A stretch of DNA of 64,000 nt from Albugo candida (GCA_905220665.1 CAJNAR010000156.1:372001-436000), one strand, 5' to 3'; shown: positions 11,360 through 24,629, numbered from the stretch's first letter. The notes: generated from the sequence alone by a model not told the origin. Numbers and translations are program-made.

Positions 11360-13476
11360 TAGATACTACTTCCAGACATTCTTTCGGAACTGGAATGGGC
11401 ATGAGCTTGCCGATGTGTTTGAGGCTGCTGGGCTTCCATCTCATGCATGTTTCTCATGTAGATACATATTCTATTACACCTTTTCCTAACATTGGCCAGT
11501 AATACCACTGTGATAACTTGTATTGATTTCGCTAGATTCCTGGATGTGCTGCTGTTGGTCCGTCGTGCGATTCGCTGATTGTGTTAGTGCGAATTTTGCA
11601 CTTGTTGGGGACACACAAGATACACCAAGTTTTAAAACCTCACAAATTTGACGTCATCTTTTTTAGCCATTCCATACGTCAGTGAAATCTAAATTTGTGT
11701 CATACGTCTCTTGAAACAGTTTTTTTTATTGACATGTCCAAATGCGTACTCACGATAGTATAATCGATATTGTGAACCTGATTCAGCGTTTCCGTGATCG
11801 TCCAGTGCACCTGTCACATCCCAATCTATGCGCCTCCCCCCGAAGGTCCATATCATCAATTATCATGTGCACCGCAGCATTATCGACGCGTCGGTAGGTT
11901 GATGCTGCCCAAAAGTGACGAAGATAAGCGCTACCGCACTGACAACACATGTGTGCACGCGAATGAACCGAATGATGCGAAGAAGTCGCGGGGAACGGTA
12001 CTGGACGGGACAATCCATCCGCAGCAACGTTGTGTACTCCCTTGACGAGATGGAAAACAATGTCAAACTTCGAAATAAAAATGTCAGGAATCGAGCCAAT
12101 TTCGGCAAGATCTTTGGATGATGCAGCATCTAACGACACGCAGAATTGGTCGTATATACATCAAATGGCCGAACATGAAAATAGTGGCGCCATTTCTCTA
12201 GTGCCGTCTTGACTGCCAATAATTCCTTTTCAGGTGGGGTCCAATGGATTTCATGCTGACCCAAAACTGTGAGAGGTAGTGCGTGCGTTGCAAAATCACA
12301 TATAAAACGGCGATAGTAACCTGCCAAACCCAGAAAGCTAATTAATCCCTTCTTCGATCTTAGTGCAGCCATTTGTGCAATTGCAAAGGTCTTCTCCTTA
12401 TCAACCGATAGTCCTCGAACAAATTTATTGTGACCGAGAAAGGCAACTGCAGGTAGGCCAAACGAGCACTTCTGACGATATGCGTAAAGGTGCTGGTATC
12501 GTAAAGCTCCACAGACCATCGAAGTTGCTCTACATGTGAAGCTTGGGCCTTTGAGAAGATGCAAATGTCGTCCAAATACACGACGCCAAAAGTGAATTTG
12601 TCGAATAAAGATCGCATTCATCGTGACTTGATACCTGACATTCCTGCCAAAACCATTGGTGCAACACACTAGTGATATGTTTCTTTGTGGGTTCGGAAAG
12701 CTTTGTATTGACTTGAGTTGTTTCTGACTAGCATTTGATGGTATCCATGAGCTAGTCGATGACCGTAAATATCGTTCCTCTTTGCATCTTGTCAAACAAC
12801 TCGTCAATCAAGGGTAGGGGTATCTGAGGAATACGTGTCTAACTACTCACATGCCGATAGTCAATAACCCATCTGATTGGTATACAGCTATTTCCCGGCC
12901 TGAGCCACTCTGATCGTTTTGTAACGGTATTCGTAGCTGAATCCTTCTTGGGAACCCCGAGTATGTTAGGACCGCGGTGAGTTGGAGACTTCAATCCATC
13001 CTTTACGCAACTTTTCTTGCACAAAGTTTTCGTGATCATCATAGTTTCTGTCTTTGATAGACGGTAGATACCCTTAGATTTCGGATGAGCATTGCCTCAA
13101 AATGCAACTCAAAATTGACCGATTCTTCCTTCCGTGTTATTTATGGAAGTTTATCCGGAAATACATCGGCAAATTTGTTTAGCACTGGTTGTATGAATGA
13201 CGGCACTGATTTGACATTCAAAGAACATATCTTTATCAAATATACTTTAAAAAAGGCTCCATCCTGCGTATTTTTGACAAAATTCTCTGGCTTTTCCGAG
13301 AAATCCATTATCATGGTGGGGTTTCTTGCTACTGTCGTACTCAACTTTGCCTTGGAAGCACCAGATAAAGTAATTTTATTTGTTCTCCAGTCTATGATAA
13401 GCTGGAATTCATAATGCCATGGTTTACCCAGAATCGCATCGTGTTTTTGTGCCAGATTTATCCATTCTGTAAACAC
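11346..13476 (-). pseudogene. gypsy protease-like, RT, RNase H and integrase N-terminal part
   Basis: Downwards on the minus strand: protease-like end and RT start (GKPWHYEFQLIIDW, VLNKFADVFPDKLP at about 13141-13476); RT fingers (WLRPGNSCIPIRWVIDYR near 12860); the catalytic VVYLDD near 12570; RT thumb (LISFLGLAGYYRRF near 12330); RNase H (WTPPEKELLAVKTALEKWRH, then GVHNVAADGLSRPVPF at about 12020); and the integrase segment before the LINE (KPSSLKHIGKLMPIPVP, about 11370-11440). Frameshifts and stops split it into at least five pieces. The domain order RT-RNase H-integrase identifies Ty3/gypsy. Confidence 0.88.
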
Positions 13477-13549
13477 CTGGTCTTTGAAGATTTTCCCTTC
13501 TATATAATGTCGACCTTCTTCACATCTTCATTCTGGCTGCTACCATTGA

Positions 13550-14673
13550 ATGATTACAGCTGTACAAGACGCATATACCCAAGGTTTTTTGTTGCGATTT
13601 CGGGTCGAATCAAATAAACGCTTGATCTTCGAACTACGAGAGACTTGACCCTTTTCTGATTAATATATATTTGAGCGGTCTCCCTGTTTTGTGCACTGCA
13701 TCTTCATGATCCACATTTTCGACGCTTCACGTTGTTATACGATCAAATAATATCGTATCCTCGTCGCTTTTTTTGTCTTCTTACACGTGATTGACCGGAC
13801 GTGCCCTTCCACGTCGTTTCTTCTCTTTCACGGTATTACTGAATTGACTTCAAGAATGTTCTGGCTTCTTGAAATGCAAGCACAGTCTTCATCTACATTC
13901 GTCCTTGCTGATGTCTTTCACATGATCGATCTCCATGGGTTCTGTCTCATTATATCGCCGTTGGTACTCATTACCCGCACGGGTTCTTCCGGACCATGCC
14001 CACTCCCTGATGCCATTGCGCTAACCATGTCTTCTCATGATGCCTTCTATCAATCCTTTGTACCCTTTGATGTTAACGAACATAATCTAAGACCACGTTG
14101 ATTGCTTCAATTAGTGTTTCTCAACGTCTGTATTGTACCTCTTCTCTTGTTCCATTTTGTAAGCCGCGTGGAAATATATGACCCGGTCAATATCACTCAT
14201 GTTGCGTATTTGAACCATGATATGCCGATGACGTGCGATGTTTCTGATTTATCTCGACAATCGCGCTGTTGGAGATCGTTCAACTGGTCTCGCAATCGTT
14301 GTTGCAAATCTGCTGGCACAAATTCCGTTTCCAGATCGATAAAACATTTCTCAACCGTAGGGATGGTGCTTCAATTGATTGCAAACCACTGTACAGCTTC
14401 TCTTCTCAAGGCAGTCCCTAGCGTTGCCAAAATTTGCGTAGCCCATACCTCCGACTTCCAATCTAATACTTTGGCGCAAAAATACTGGTCTACTTGTTCG
14501 AATTAAAATTGTGAGGTTTCTTCAACAAGACCACTGTATGTTGGTAATCTCACACCATCCGTCTTTAGCTCTAGTGTCACGCACTGTGCACGCATTTGTC
14601 CCAGGATTTCTTGCTGCCATGCCATCATCGCCACCATTTGTTGCATCAACTGTGCATTCGATGACGGTTCCAT
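13550..14673 (-). pseudogene. gypsy gag remnant
   Basis: A minus-strand ATG at 14671-14673 opens a Gln/Met-rich N-terminus (MEPSSNAQLMQQMVAMMAWQ) followed by the usual gag pattern LPTYSGLVEETSQF, stop, FEQVDQYFCAKVLDWKSEVW and ILATLGTALRREAVQWF. At least two in-frame stops (near 14505 and 14370). A possible degenerate CCHC knuckle (CLHFKKPEH) lies near 13870. The open frames on the plus strand here are shadows. Confidence 0.75.
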
Positions 14674-14912
14674 AATCTCGGCTGTACTCTATTTTCGCCC
14701 AACGAAATTATCCCTTACTAACTTTTTGATACAAGTCCTCTCTCCCTCTCCTACGTTAGTAGCGTCTGGCCAAATGTCAATTTTCTTTTATTCCCCGAAG
14801 ATACCACCCAAAGAACAAAACAATTGGCTAAAAGTGTGGGTGAGATGTCGAGTCCGAACCAAGACCGCAAGAACTGACAAGAGATGAAGGAAGATCAACA
14901 AGTGCTACTACT

Positions 14913-15135
14913 TGTTGTGGAGATCGTGAAAAAAAAAGTGATTAATTTTTTGGAAAGGTCCTTATTTCGATATTCTTCCTCTAAGCCTTTCCCTTAACAC
15001 GATTGCTCACACAAGCCAGTCCAATGACGTTGTTGTGGGAACATGTGTAGTTGGGCAATGTATAGATAATGAATTCGGAGGATGACGTATACGTCTATTC
15101 GTTAGGAACATGTTAAGACCATGTTCATTATGACA
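14913..15135 (-). repeat. gypsy 5' LTR (right)
   Basis: 223 bp with canonical TGT...ACA ends on the plus strand, matching 1984-2203. It is followed by the TGGAT duplication (15136-15140), where the old LINE resumes. Confidence 0.87.
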
Positions 15136-17546
15136 TGGATGGAGAAAAGCACTGTCGTGGTCATTGATAAGCATTTTGTGCTGCATTTTCGAATATAAAA
15201 AAATGAAATGATTTCACTTGATCGTGATCGTGAAATTTGGTTTCTTGACCGCAACTAATGGAGTGGTATGACAGGACATGGCCGATGAAAAATTGACCAT
15301 TCCTATAGATGCCATTGGCATTCATCGTGAGTGCTGAAATAATCGAGGAGACCTGAGGATCACGCTGAAGGGGACCATCAATGAACATTGTTTCACCATC
15401 TTCTTTTGATATGTTAAGTCTTGCATTCTCGTGGAAAAAAGTATAATCGACGGAGAGCTGGGCGGTATCCCACAGCAACCTTTCGCATTTATCTCCAACC
15501 ATGGGGATTATCACATTATGCCCACGTCGAAGCGTAACAACAATGTGAGTACATTTATCGGGAGTAAACGGCACTGATTAACCGGAATCTAGTTCACTCG
15601 CCCCTTGTGAGATACAGTGATCGTTTGTGTAGAATGTCGGGGCAATACACATAAATTATAGTTCCAACGATGCAAGAGGTTTGGTTGCTCGAGTCAAACC
15701 GTGGACGATGTCCGGCACTCAATTACACCACGACATTACTTCTTACCAATACATCTCATTTCGAGGGAGCTTTTTCACCAATGTTGCAACTTCATCGCTT
15801 CGCAAACGTAACTTTTTGCCGAGATTGCGCGCTACAAAAGCGCGATTGATCAGAAGAACATGTGCTACTGCGTTAAACGCACGATCTTTCGACTTCATGT
15901 ATGGGATACGCACACCATCCATGGTTATCGGATGATTACGTGCTGCCCGGATGATTTCGTCCGGATTAGTACAAAATTGTACCAGCCAGCGCATTGAGGT
16001 GTTCAAGCATCAGCTTGGACCAGATTGTCCGGTCGGAGCGGGTGAAGGGCATTTCTGGAATTGAGCTCCATATGCTTCCCTATTTCACCAAATCTGGCTG
16101 GTCGCATCCGTGCTATCACGGAAATAATCTGAATGCGATTTTCATGCTCTGGATTGGCAACCGCTTGTACTTCTCGATTTCCACCTCCATAGGTTTGAGC
16201 ACAGCAAAGTAACTAATTGTTGCGAATTTAGGCAGTGCGCTTCAAAAACCATGTGCTGGTACGGCTCCAGCCGATTACGTTTTCCTCTTTTCAATGCCAA
16301 CGCTACGTAGCCACCCCCATCCCGACCGACCCAAGCTTGTGGTGATGATTGCCCTACCAGTTGAAGGATGGGTGGAAGGGGCTGCAATAAGCTTGATGCT
16401 CGTGGTAATGTGATGATGGGGGAGTGTTGAGCTACAGCGAAATCTGATCGAGAAGTTTCCATTCAGGTTGCCTATCCTCCAATTTCTGGATAAAAACAGG
16501 TTTTAATCCCTTCCTGGGGCTACAACTAGTGCCGTTAGCTCTGTTTCCGTTTTCGCTGTGCTTTTTTTCTTTGTTGTTGGTTTTGCTTTCGGTGCTGGTT
16601 GTGAATTCACTTTCATAGTTGATTTTATTTGCTTTTGGTTTCGGTTTTGTTGTTGCCGTATTCTCGTGGCTAACACTGCTCCAAGTCCAAGCAGAAAGGA
16701 CCACGTTGTCCAACACGTGGTCGATCCTAACGGATAGAAGCATTTTCCCTCCCACAGAAGAAATCAACTTCCCGTATGCAATTCGCTCACAGACTTTGCC
16801 GATGCGGACCATCTGGAGAGGGCACGTCGAAATACTAAAATACACTCGCAACGTCAACATCACTTTTTCCTCACGCAGAACAGTTTGTCAAGACAAATGG
16901 ACATCCTACACCGTGAATTGTTACGCTCTCCCAATAGGCTTTTGAATACTGGATTACCATACTTCTTCATGAGGGAGGACAGGTTATTCTCATTTGTCGC
17001 ACGCACCAACGCTCGACTTATCTTCAATATCATGGGATATGTGGCCTTGGAGACCTCGGAAAGATTCTCTGCCTCCAACTTCGCATCCAAGGTCGACTAC
17101 TCTGGGTGCTCTCCGTCTGCATACAGTTGCAGTATAGCCTATCATACAAGGTTTTTGACTTTGTGAGCTTCACGCAAAAAATTCACTCGAACTCTAGCCT
17201 TGTCCTTAAGCAAGGACTCCTGAGACCTGATAATATCCGCCAAAGTTGGACGGTTCTTATCATCCCCAATTGAGGTTACCTTTGGCCCACCCTGTGACGA
17301 GTCACTGGCCGTACCACCACAACCCTGTAGCGTCACACAGGAGTGACGCCTTATTAATAATAATTCAATCCCTCAAAGCCTATTGACTCATGAGGGTCGC
17401 CAAGTTAGCACATGTAGACGCTATTAACCTAGGTTCTATCGATATGTCGACTTAAAGCATTGTTTTCGAGAGAAAAAGTAGAAGGTATTTTCCGTGTTGT
17501 TTGTGCTAAATTGGCGAGCTACATAGTAGCTGGAAATCTGAGAAGT
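15136..17546 (-). mobile_element. Old LINE copy A, 5'-side part (start of endonuclease, ORF1, 5' UTR)
   Basis: Continues LINE A from the position where 1-1983 stops: the first bases correspond to about 8507 of LINE unit B and the last of 1-1983 to about 8509. It holds the endonuclease start (ALTMNANGIYRNGQ, GQETKFHDHDQ), broken ORF1 segments (RWLVQFCTNPDEIIRAARNH; ATYPMILKISRALVRATNEN; RPTLADIIRSQESLLKDKAR) and a 5' UTR ending at the same point as unit B. At the ORF1/ORF2 border this copy has TCA where units B and C have TGA. Heavily decayed, as expected for the oldest layer of the nest. Confidence 0.88.
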
Positions 17547-17689
17547 CGGGAAGGACTTAGGAATGTCCTTTATGTTTCCAGTAGCGCTTGGTACATAGCC
17601 TAAGCATTGTTTAGGATTTTAATCTTATACAATTAAAATTGATTTCTGGCAATTTTGTTCAAGCAATCACTTCCACTCCTCTGCAAACA
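17544..17689 (+). repeat. copia 1 left LTR
   Basis: About 146 bp, aligning with the copia 2 LTR (26826-26963, reverse) and with 21828-21971: shared GTAGCGCTTGGTAC-type core, GTTTAGGATT and the terminal region before ACAGGTTATGA. Ends CA; the start is degenerate. Confidence 0.7.
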
Positions 17690-20600
17690 GGTTATGAGCC
17701 CAGCCAAGACTCCCCTTGCTAATACCATGGAAGAATCCGACTGACCAGATGAGTCTAAGATGGACCGAATGATCATGCTGCTGGAGACACTCAAATATCG
17801 ACTGGAGAAGATTAAAATCGAGCGGATCGTCGGCTTGCCTGACCAGCAGTACCCGCTCGAATGAAGAGCGTATTTCCTGGACCAAGCAACCACGGCCAGG
17901 GTTTGACAATGTAATTCCTTGTTAGGAAACCTATTAAGCATCGTGGAAGCGGGATGAGGATAATCTTTATCCATGCGATGTAACAGAATGCACGGTCGGG
18001 CTGTACCAAGTAAGATTCCAGGCATCAAGGGATATGAAGCTCGCCATTCAACCATTCGACGGGAGACAAACCTAAACCATACTTGAAGCGCCGTTTATCC
18101 AATGTACTTATCGTTTCTTGCGGCAACTATCACATGCCAGCAAGTATTCGGCGAGATTTGGAGTGAGGCGGTGAAGCTAGACTGTCTGTGATGGCATCTG
18201 AGTGAGAAGCTCTCATTAATTACGAGTAGCAAGTCTTCAGTAGATGAATTAGTACTCTAGCGTCAAAGAAGTTACCGCATCAACGAAATATTCATCCCAA
18301 CGTCACCAGAACAGAGGCGGCACGCTTCCCCAAGGCAAAAGAACCGACTGGCGTTCTTAGGTGACAATTTTTATTCTTGTCGGTTATATGTGAAGCAGTC
18401 GGTGAAGCAGACGTTATGCTCCTGGAAAGCGATATCAAATACGCAAAGCCTGACTTCAAACAAGCTCTGATGGACCGCTTCGAAACAGCTAGAGAAACAA
18501 CCCAAGCAAAAAGAACTGTATCACTTTACTCAGCTTATCAAGTCAGAAACAATCAGTGATGCACTAAGAGAGACAAATAGAGTACGAGATACGGCATCGG
18601 TGCGATAAGCGAATCCAAGCCAAAGAAGCGCATGTAATGCTTCAATGGCGGTAAAAGTAGACATGTCAAAATAGTTTGCCACTACCAGAGCTCCTCCAGC
18701 AATGAAGACATCCTTTTAGGTTTTGAAGACAAAAATGCAACGCTCAATACACGGATAAAGTACATAAATTAGATAGCCGATCCAGCAAGCATCTCATAAG
18801 GGATAAGAACTTTCTGACAGCATTGTAAGGAATGCAACGAATCATGCTCACTTCCAAACGGGAAAAGTAGAAGAGTGGACGGACAAAATGGGCGATGATT
18901 ATCACCACAGTCAACGTGGTACCTAGTATTGTTCTCTTGGACGATGTGCAACATGCAAGAAACCTCCTTTGAAACATTTTCTCGCATGTCAAGCTGGAAG
19001 AGAAAAGATGCAAATTGAACTATCAAGCAGATAGATCGAGCGTTCCCAGCGCCCTTCCGATACTCACTTCAATTCACTCCGTGGACGAATAAAACAAGCA
19101 GATGGTTAGTCCTGTACACTTACATTAAAGATTTGGTAATCTAAATTACGATACTGCCTAGAGTTATAGCAAAGCTTCTAGAATCGAGGATCGAGATTGA
19201 TGACCATCGACGACCAAAACGCAATGCTTTTGCATTAATCAAGTAGACAAAGAGCAACCAGTCTCAGAGAAATACCTGTATGAGCTCGTCAACGGAACGA
19301 ATTGGTGGGGTTATATGCAATGTTTTGAAGGGTCTGATCACGCCTCAAGACCGACGTAGACATCGATATTTGGTCAATTTTATCGACTACGAATCGTTGT
19401 ATTTTCGGGTATTCTTGGCCAAGATTAAGAATGGATCAGCTGCAAAGTTTTAAGATTTCTTGATTTACTTCTTGAAGCGATTTGATTGAAAGTTTCATGC
19501 TCTGCGAACTGATGGCAGCGCAAAGTACAGAATTTTCAAACTTTTTTGCAAAAAAGAGCGAGTACGCAGACAAATCAGTGAGGCCGAAAACGAAGCATCG
19601 AAGGAAAAGCTTAAAAATAAATAGTGCGTCCATGAACCTGACGTGGTCGATGATTCTTGGAAGCTCTATGGCGTTATAGTATTGGGGATATGCCGCTGAA
19701 TATGCAACGTATCTCCCATAATAGAATCCAACCAGATCGAATAAAGAAAGGCAATCCCCTTTTAACGGTTTTGACCGGGAAGGATACAAGTCGTGTTGGT
19801 GTCATAAAATTCGTCTCACCTGGTTCCGTTCGGACTCGAACTGGGAAAAAGTCTCTCGCAAAGCTAAGTGAAGGAGGCAATGTAATCAGAAAATGCGATG
19901 AAACCAGAGGGCACAAATTTTATCTACCCAATTCAAAGACTGTCATAATTACTAAACACATCTCAATAGTGGATTCAACACTGGAAGGAGCAAATGGAGA
20001 TAGAAATTTAAAAGGGCCGTCAAATGGATTTGACAGATGTAGGCGTGAAAGCTCCTGAGGATACCAATGTTGGAAGGGAATAATATCACTGCTACAAGAA
20101 CGCTATCAGATCTCATCAAGAAGAATCCAAGAAACAATAGGGTCTTCATAAATCAAGGAAGGAAATTTTCGGGTCAAGAGATCGTGCCAGTGCTGATTTA
20201 GCCGAATCCGAAGCTGTGCAATTTAGCAATGAAGTCAGTAAATCATGTCAAATAGAAGGAGACTTCACACGCAGAACTAACCTCAATTGAGGATACTCGA
20301 ACAGGGACCATCGTTCTAAGAACCGACGAGATCAAAGCCTAACATATCTAATGCGTATTCAAGCGAAATACAGACGCAAACGGCAATCTGGAACGGTCCA
20401 AGGCTAGAATGGCTTCTCGCGGGAACAAAAAAGTATTCGGAATCAACTACGAAATGACAATTTTCAGCATTCTTGTATCTTGGACGGCGAAGCTCACACA
20501 AGCTTTAATAAGGATCAAGAAGTACCAGCAAAGCATGGTGACGTACCTCATGCGCTCGTGAAAGGAACCAACAGAAAGAACTTGAGCCTGTAGTTGCACG

Positions 20601-21827
20601 GACCTCAAGGAATGGAAATATCGATTTACAAGCTGGATGAATCGGTGTTACGAGTCGTGATCAAGTGATGATACGACTACAAAGGAGTCTCTTTGGGTTG
20701 ATACAACAAGGGCGGCTAAGGATGCACCCTTCGCATGAAAAGCCAAGCGATGCAGGTTTTAACGAAGTTTCACAGCGAAGTTTCACAGACTCATGTTTAT
20801 ATTACGACCAAGACACAAGTGGAATTTCGGTTTTGGTGGTATATGTCGACGATATGCGGATAACGGGGAAAGTTTACGAGAATCGAGTCGACATGTGATA
20901 GTCTTCCAAGTCTCTCAATCAAGAATCTCGGACCCGTCAGCAAGTCTTGATCATGCGATTGGATATCCTTTGGATCAGGAAACCGTCCAAATGCGAAATG
21001 ATAACAAAATGGTTATGGATGAAGCGCATTTGGCTCTCACACCTTTCGGGCAAGACTAAAGCGATATGAGAACATCAAATTCGCTCTGCTTGATAATTCA
21101 TTGAATCAAGGACTTTCAGTCTTTGGCTAGCAGCCTTTTACGGTTTCTGCGCTGCACTCGTACAGATATCAGTTCCACTGTGCACAGGCAGACGAGACGT
21201 ATTCATCCACCAACCACAACCAATTCGGCGTTGGGTGTCAAGCATCCCAAGGATCCGAAAAGTTTAAAGCTCTATTTGGGGTATTAAGTAGGCATCGATC
21301 CTAGGGAAGTCACTCTGAAAGTGCTTCCGATGCTGATTATGCGACGAGTGATGAAACGAGAGTGAGCATATCCGGTACATTATTCGTTTTGACTGGAATG
21401 CCGATCATCTGGTCATGCAAGAAGCATCATTTCAGTGGAAATATCGACGATGGAATGAGAGCTCGTAGAAGCATCGAAGGCATCGCATGAACTACTTGGA
21501 GCAAGGCAAGTATTCAAATAGTTGAAAGTCAAATTGAAGGATCTAATGATCTTGTGGGTGGATAACCAGGCGGCTAACAGTCATTCATCCAACATAGCTT
21601 CTTTTATCAAGGCTAAACTTGCTGATATCCGACTAAGATTCGTTAGAGCTGACGTGGTCAAACAAATCATTGCACCAAGGTACGTGAATACATCAAAGAT
21701 GATAGCCGACTTGCACAAAGGCGTTTCCGACGCCAAAATTTCTTTAAAAAGCGATTTATGGCAGTTACGGTATCGGACGAAGAAAATTTAAAGGACACAA
21801 TTTCAAGTGCAACGAGATAGGAAAGAT

Positions 21828-21971
21828 TGCTGAGGATGCGAAAATGTGCTTTAGGTTTCTAGTCGCACTTGATACTAAGTGGAAACGATTGGTTAGGATT
21901 TTGAGTACAGACTTAAGAAACGATTTTTGGCGCTTACCTGGAATGCAACCATCTACGCTCACCTGCCAGCA
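21828..21971 (+). repeat. copia 1 right LTR
   Basis: About 144 bp. It shares TTTCTAGTCGCACTTG, CGATTGGTTAGGATT and CGCTCACCTGCCA with the reverse complement of 26826-26963. Confidence 0.75.
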
Positions 21972-22140
21972 TGGGGCAGCTCAGACGGTTTGATCCTCGG
22001 TGTGGGAAGCGGTTTGAGCGAACCCGAGCGGAAGCCTGGAAAATATCTGTCCCCACTTTTAAAGCAAGACCTGATTGATATTCAAACGGTCAAGGGCTAA
22101 TGATAGGATAAGGAAGGTAGTTAAAGAACCAGATGAAAGT
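21972..22140 (+). mobile_element. tRNA-derived SINE copy 1 (degenerate)
   Basis: Matches 27050-27300 over its central and tail parts: GCGGTTTGAGC, then CTAATGATAGGATAAGGAAGG and TTAAAGAACCAGAT. The B-box-like region reads GGTTTGATCCTCG. It lies directly against the copia 1 LTR. Confidence 0.6.
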
Positions 22141-22179
22141 TGTTTTGTAGTCCTTGTATTCTCGGTGGTTAGGGTTAAT

Positions 22180-22920
22180 GCCATGCCTGGGTCACGTCCA
22201 AAGCGTCTGATTTTGACTTCTTTTCAATCTGGTATCTCAAGACCCTCCGATTCGGGACGTTCAAAGTTCGTGGACTAACCTCGAACATAAAGCATACATG
22301 CTTGGGGAAAGATCGCACGTAGTCAAACTGAACATATGCGCTCTGCAGGATACCAAAATGACGGGAGCTTCGTCAACGTCCGACGACCTACTGATATATG
22401 CATACTCCTTCCTTCGTCGAAACCTTATTACGGCCTGGGATTGATAGTGTCTGACATAGTCGCTAATCATGTGCATCGGTACCGGATGGTCTGAGGTCGC
22501 ATCGCCGTCTATGTCCGGCACATGGGACGCTCAACAGAAGAGTCTGGTGTACTCTACGACACTCTCATGCAAGCAATACAGCCTTTTCGCCACCAGCTTT
22601 TCTTTATTTTAGGAGACTTCAACGCCAAGTTGGGCAACGATGCGAAGGGAGACTTTCCTGGGATTATGCTAGCGCGGATACTGAAATGAAAGTAATATCC
22701 GTCTCCGATATTTTTGTGCGGAACACGACTTCTTTTTGTCAAACAAAGCTTTTTACAAACGACGCGCACGCAACATCACAGCCTGGCATGGCATTCGCGG
22801 ACGAAATTCGATTTTTATTAGATTTAGTACATCATACTCCCACTACACTGCAAGCTTCTTCTGTCCAATTTACAGTCTTGGAGCGGAAAAATCTTTGACA
22901 ACGACCATTGGCTTATAAAC
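22180..22920 (+). mobile_element. Endonuclease fragment of a second LINE family
   Basis: Plus-strand APE endonuclease pieces: LNICALQDTKMTG (near 22340), FILGDFNAKLGNDAKGD (near 22610-22650), then a segment resembling the TFF...H.W...G family block (FSNKAFYKRRARNITAWHG, about 22736-22795). Frames are broken, with no RT beside it. The pattern differs from the LINE A/B/C family and looks RTE/Jockey-like. It may belong to the same family as the RT fragment at 42073-43215. Confidence 0.6.
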
Positions 22921-24629
22921 ACACATCTAAAGCTGTATGATCAGTTGATGGGTATTCCATTCAAAATGAATGCTTACCAGATATGCTCTTTCTCGTTTCA
23001 TCATCCGCCGCATAAGCAGCATCTAAAAACACTTCTAGATTGACTTCTCTGCGATTGGTGCATACTTCACCACCAAAATAGAGCTTTAGACGTTTCGTAC
23101 ACTTGATATACTTCACCACTCTGACACCTGACGCCCAGTCGGCTGTTGTTGGTGCGTGAGTGCGTCTCGTCAGCTTGTGTGCAGCAAAACTGATACTGAT
23201 GTCTGGCCGAATGCAACGCGCTTCCCATAAAAATTAGAACTTCTTCGTTGTTGGCTTTTTGACTGAATGCATCTCCAAGTGGTTCGAATTTGATGTTGTG
23301 CTATCGCTGTAGTCTTGACTGATAGGCGTGAAAACCAGATGCGCTTCGTCCAGGCCCATTTTTGTTATCAGTTTGCACATAAACGGCTCCTGATACAAAG
23401 AGTATCCAACTTCTTCGCTGTAGTGAGCTCTCATGCCCAGAAACTTGCTGACGGGCCCGAAATTCTTGATTGAAAGACTTGACAGACTTTCAAATGGTGA
23501 CTCGATTCTCGAAAACCTTGTCGCCGTTATCATTATATCGTCGCCACATACCTCCAAAAGAGTAATTTCACTTTTGTCATGGTCGTAATTTGAACATGCG
23601 TCTTGAGAGACGTAGTTTAAAATGCGCATCGCTTAGCTTTTCGTGCAAAAGGTGACTCAATTAACATCCTGCTTGCTTCAACCTATATAGACTCTTCTGT
23701 AGTCGTAGTACCACTTGTTCAAGACTCGTAACACCGAGTTCAGCCATCTTGGAAACCGATATTTCCATTCCTTCGGACACGTGCAACTACAAGGTAAAGT
23801 TCTTTTCTGCTGGTACCTTCACGTACGCATTAAGTACGTCTCCATGCCTCGCTGCTATTCCCCAGATCTTTGCTAAAGCTAGTATGAGCTTTGCTGTCCG
23901 TAAATTCACGACTGCTGCAAAAGTCATGTCGTGTTTGACTCCGAATACTTTTTCGTTCCCGCAAGCAGCCATACTAGCCTTGAACCGTTCCAGATTCCCT
24001 TTTGCGTCCGTTCTTCGCTTGAATACGCACTTGGTATGTAAGGCTTTAATCTCTTTGGCTCTTGTTACAATGGTTCATGTTCGGTTTCCCCCAAGGAGGC
24101 TAGTGATGCGTCTGCAGCCTCCTTTCACTCGATATGCTTTACTGACTTCATTGATTGGTTCTACATCTTCGGATACGGCTCAATCAGCACTGAAACGATC
24201 TATCCAGCCGAGCTTTCCTTCCTTGGTTTCTGGAAACCATCTTGTTTCTTCAATCCTTCTTGATGAGACCCGCTCGCGTTCTTGCAGAAGTCGTGATTGA
24301 TTTCTTTTTATCGTTAGTATCCTCGCGAGCTTTATGTCTACATCTGTCGAATCTTGTTGAATTCGCTTGGAATTTTCATTTCCATTTGCTCCTTCCAGCG
24401 TTGACTCCACATTTGAGATGTGTTGAGTACAATGACAGTGCTTGATTTGAGTATATACACTTTGTAACCTTTGGTTTCATCGCATTTTACGATAACAATG
24501 CCTCGTTCACTCCGCTTTGCGAGAGACTTTTTTTCCACTTCGGATTCGAAGCGAACAAGGTGAGCCGAACATTACGACATCAACAAGACTTGTATTTTTC
24601 CCAGTCAAAATTTCCAAAGGGGATTGTCT

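Larger units (their letters stand above)
1984..15135 (-). mobile_element. Ty3/gypsy chromovirus-type LTR retrotransposon, interrupted by a LINE
   Basis: A minus-strand Ty3/gypsy element in the order gag (14673 downwards), protease-like segment, RT, RNase H, integrase, chromodomain (ending near 2200). It has LTRs of about 220 bp at both ends and a 5-bp target duplication. Without the LINE inserted at 3266-11345 it would be about 5.06 kb, a usual size for compact gypsy elements. The chromodomain after the integrase places it among chromoviruses. Frames are broken in gag, RT and integrase, and the LTRs have diverged, so it is an inactive relic. It sits inside an older LINE (1-1983 plus 15136-17546). 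Confidence 0.92.
17544..21971 (+). mobile_element. Ty1/copia element 1 (decayed, plus strand)
   Basis: Both LTRs and the order gag - integrase - RT - RNase H identify Ty1/copia. Gag-like head at 17690-18560 (TMEESD, stop, PDESKMDRMIMLLETL; later SDIKYAKPDFKQALMDRF). Integrase core at about 19300-19600 (LITPQDRRRHRYLVNFIDYE; FCKKERVRRQISEAE). RT at about 20660-21060 including the region matching SIKNFGPVSKFLGMRA of copia 2. RNase H at 21410-21780 (VDNQAANSHSSN, IRLRFVRADVV). Stops and frameshifts everywhere. Its 5' end abuts the LINE A 5' end. No convincing target duplication found. Confidence 0.85.

Noticed and set aside
11600..11632. ACACAAGATACACCAAG as target duplication partner of ACAAGTATACCAAG at 3241
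   Set aside because: Needs gaps, and the LINE 5' end lies at 11345; the 14-bp pair at 3252-3265 and 11346-11359 is better and restores the integrase frame.
13787..14506. Two plus-strand ORFs (104 and 134 codons)
   Set aside because: They lie opposite the gypsy gag, whose minus-strand reading gives recognisable gag motifs (PTYSGLVEETSQF, FEQVDQYFCAKVLDW).
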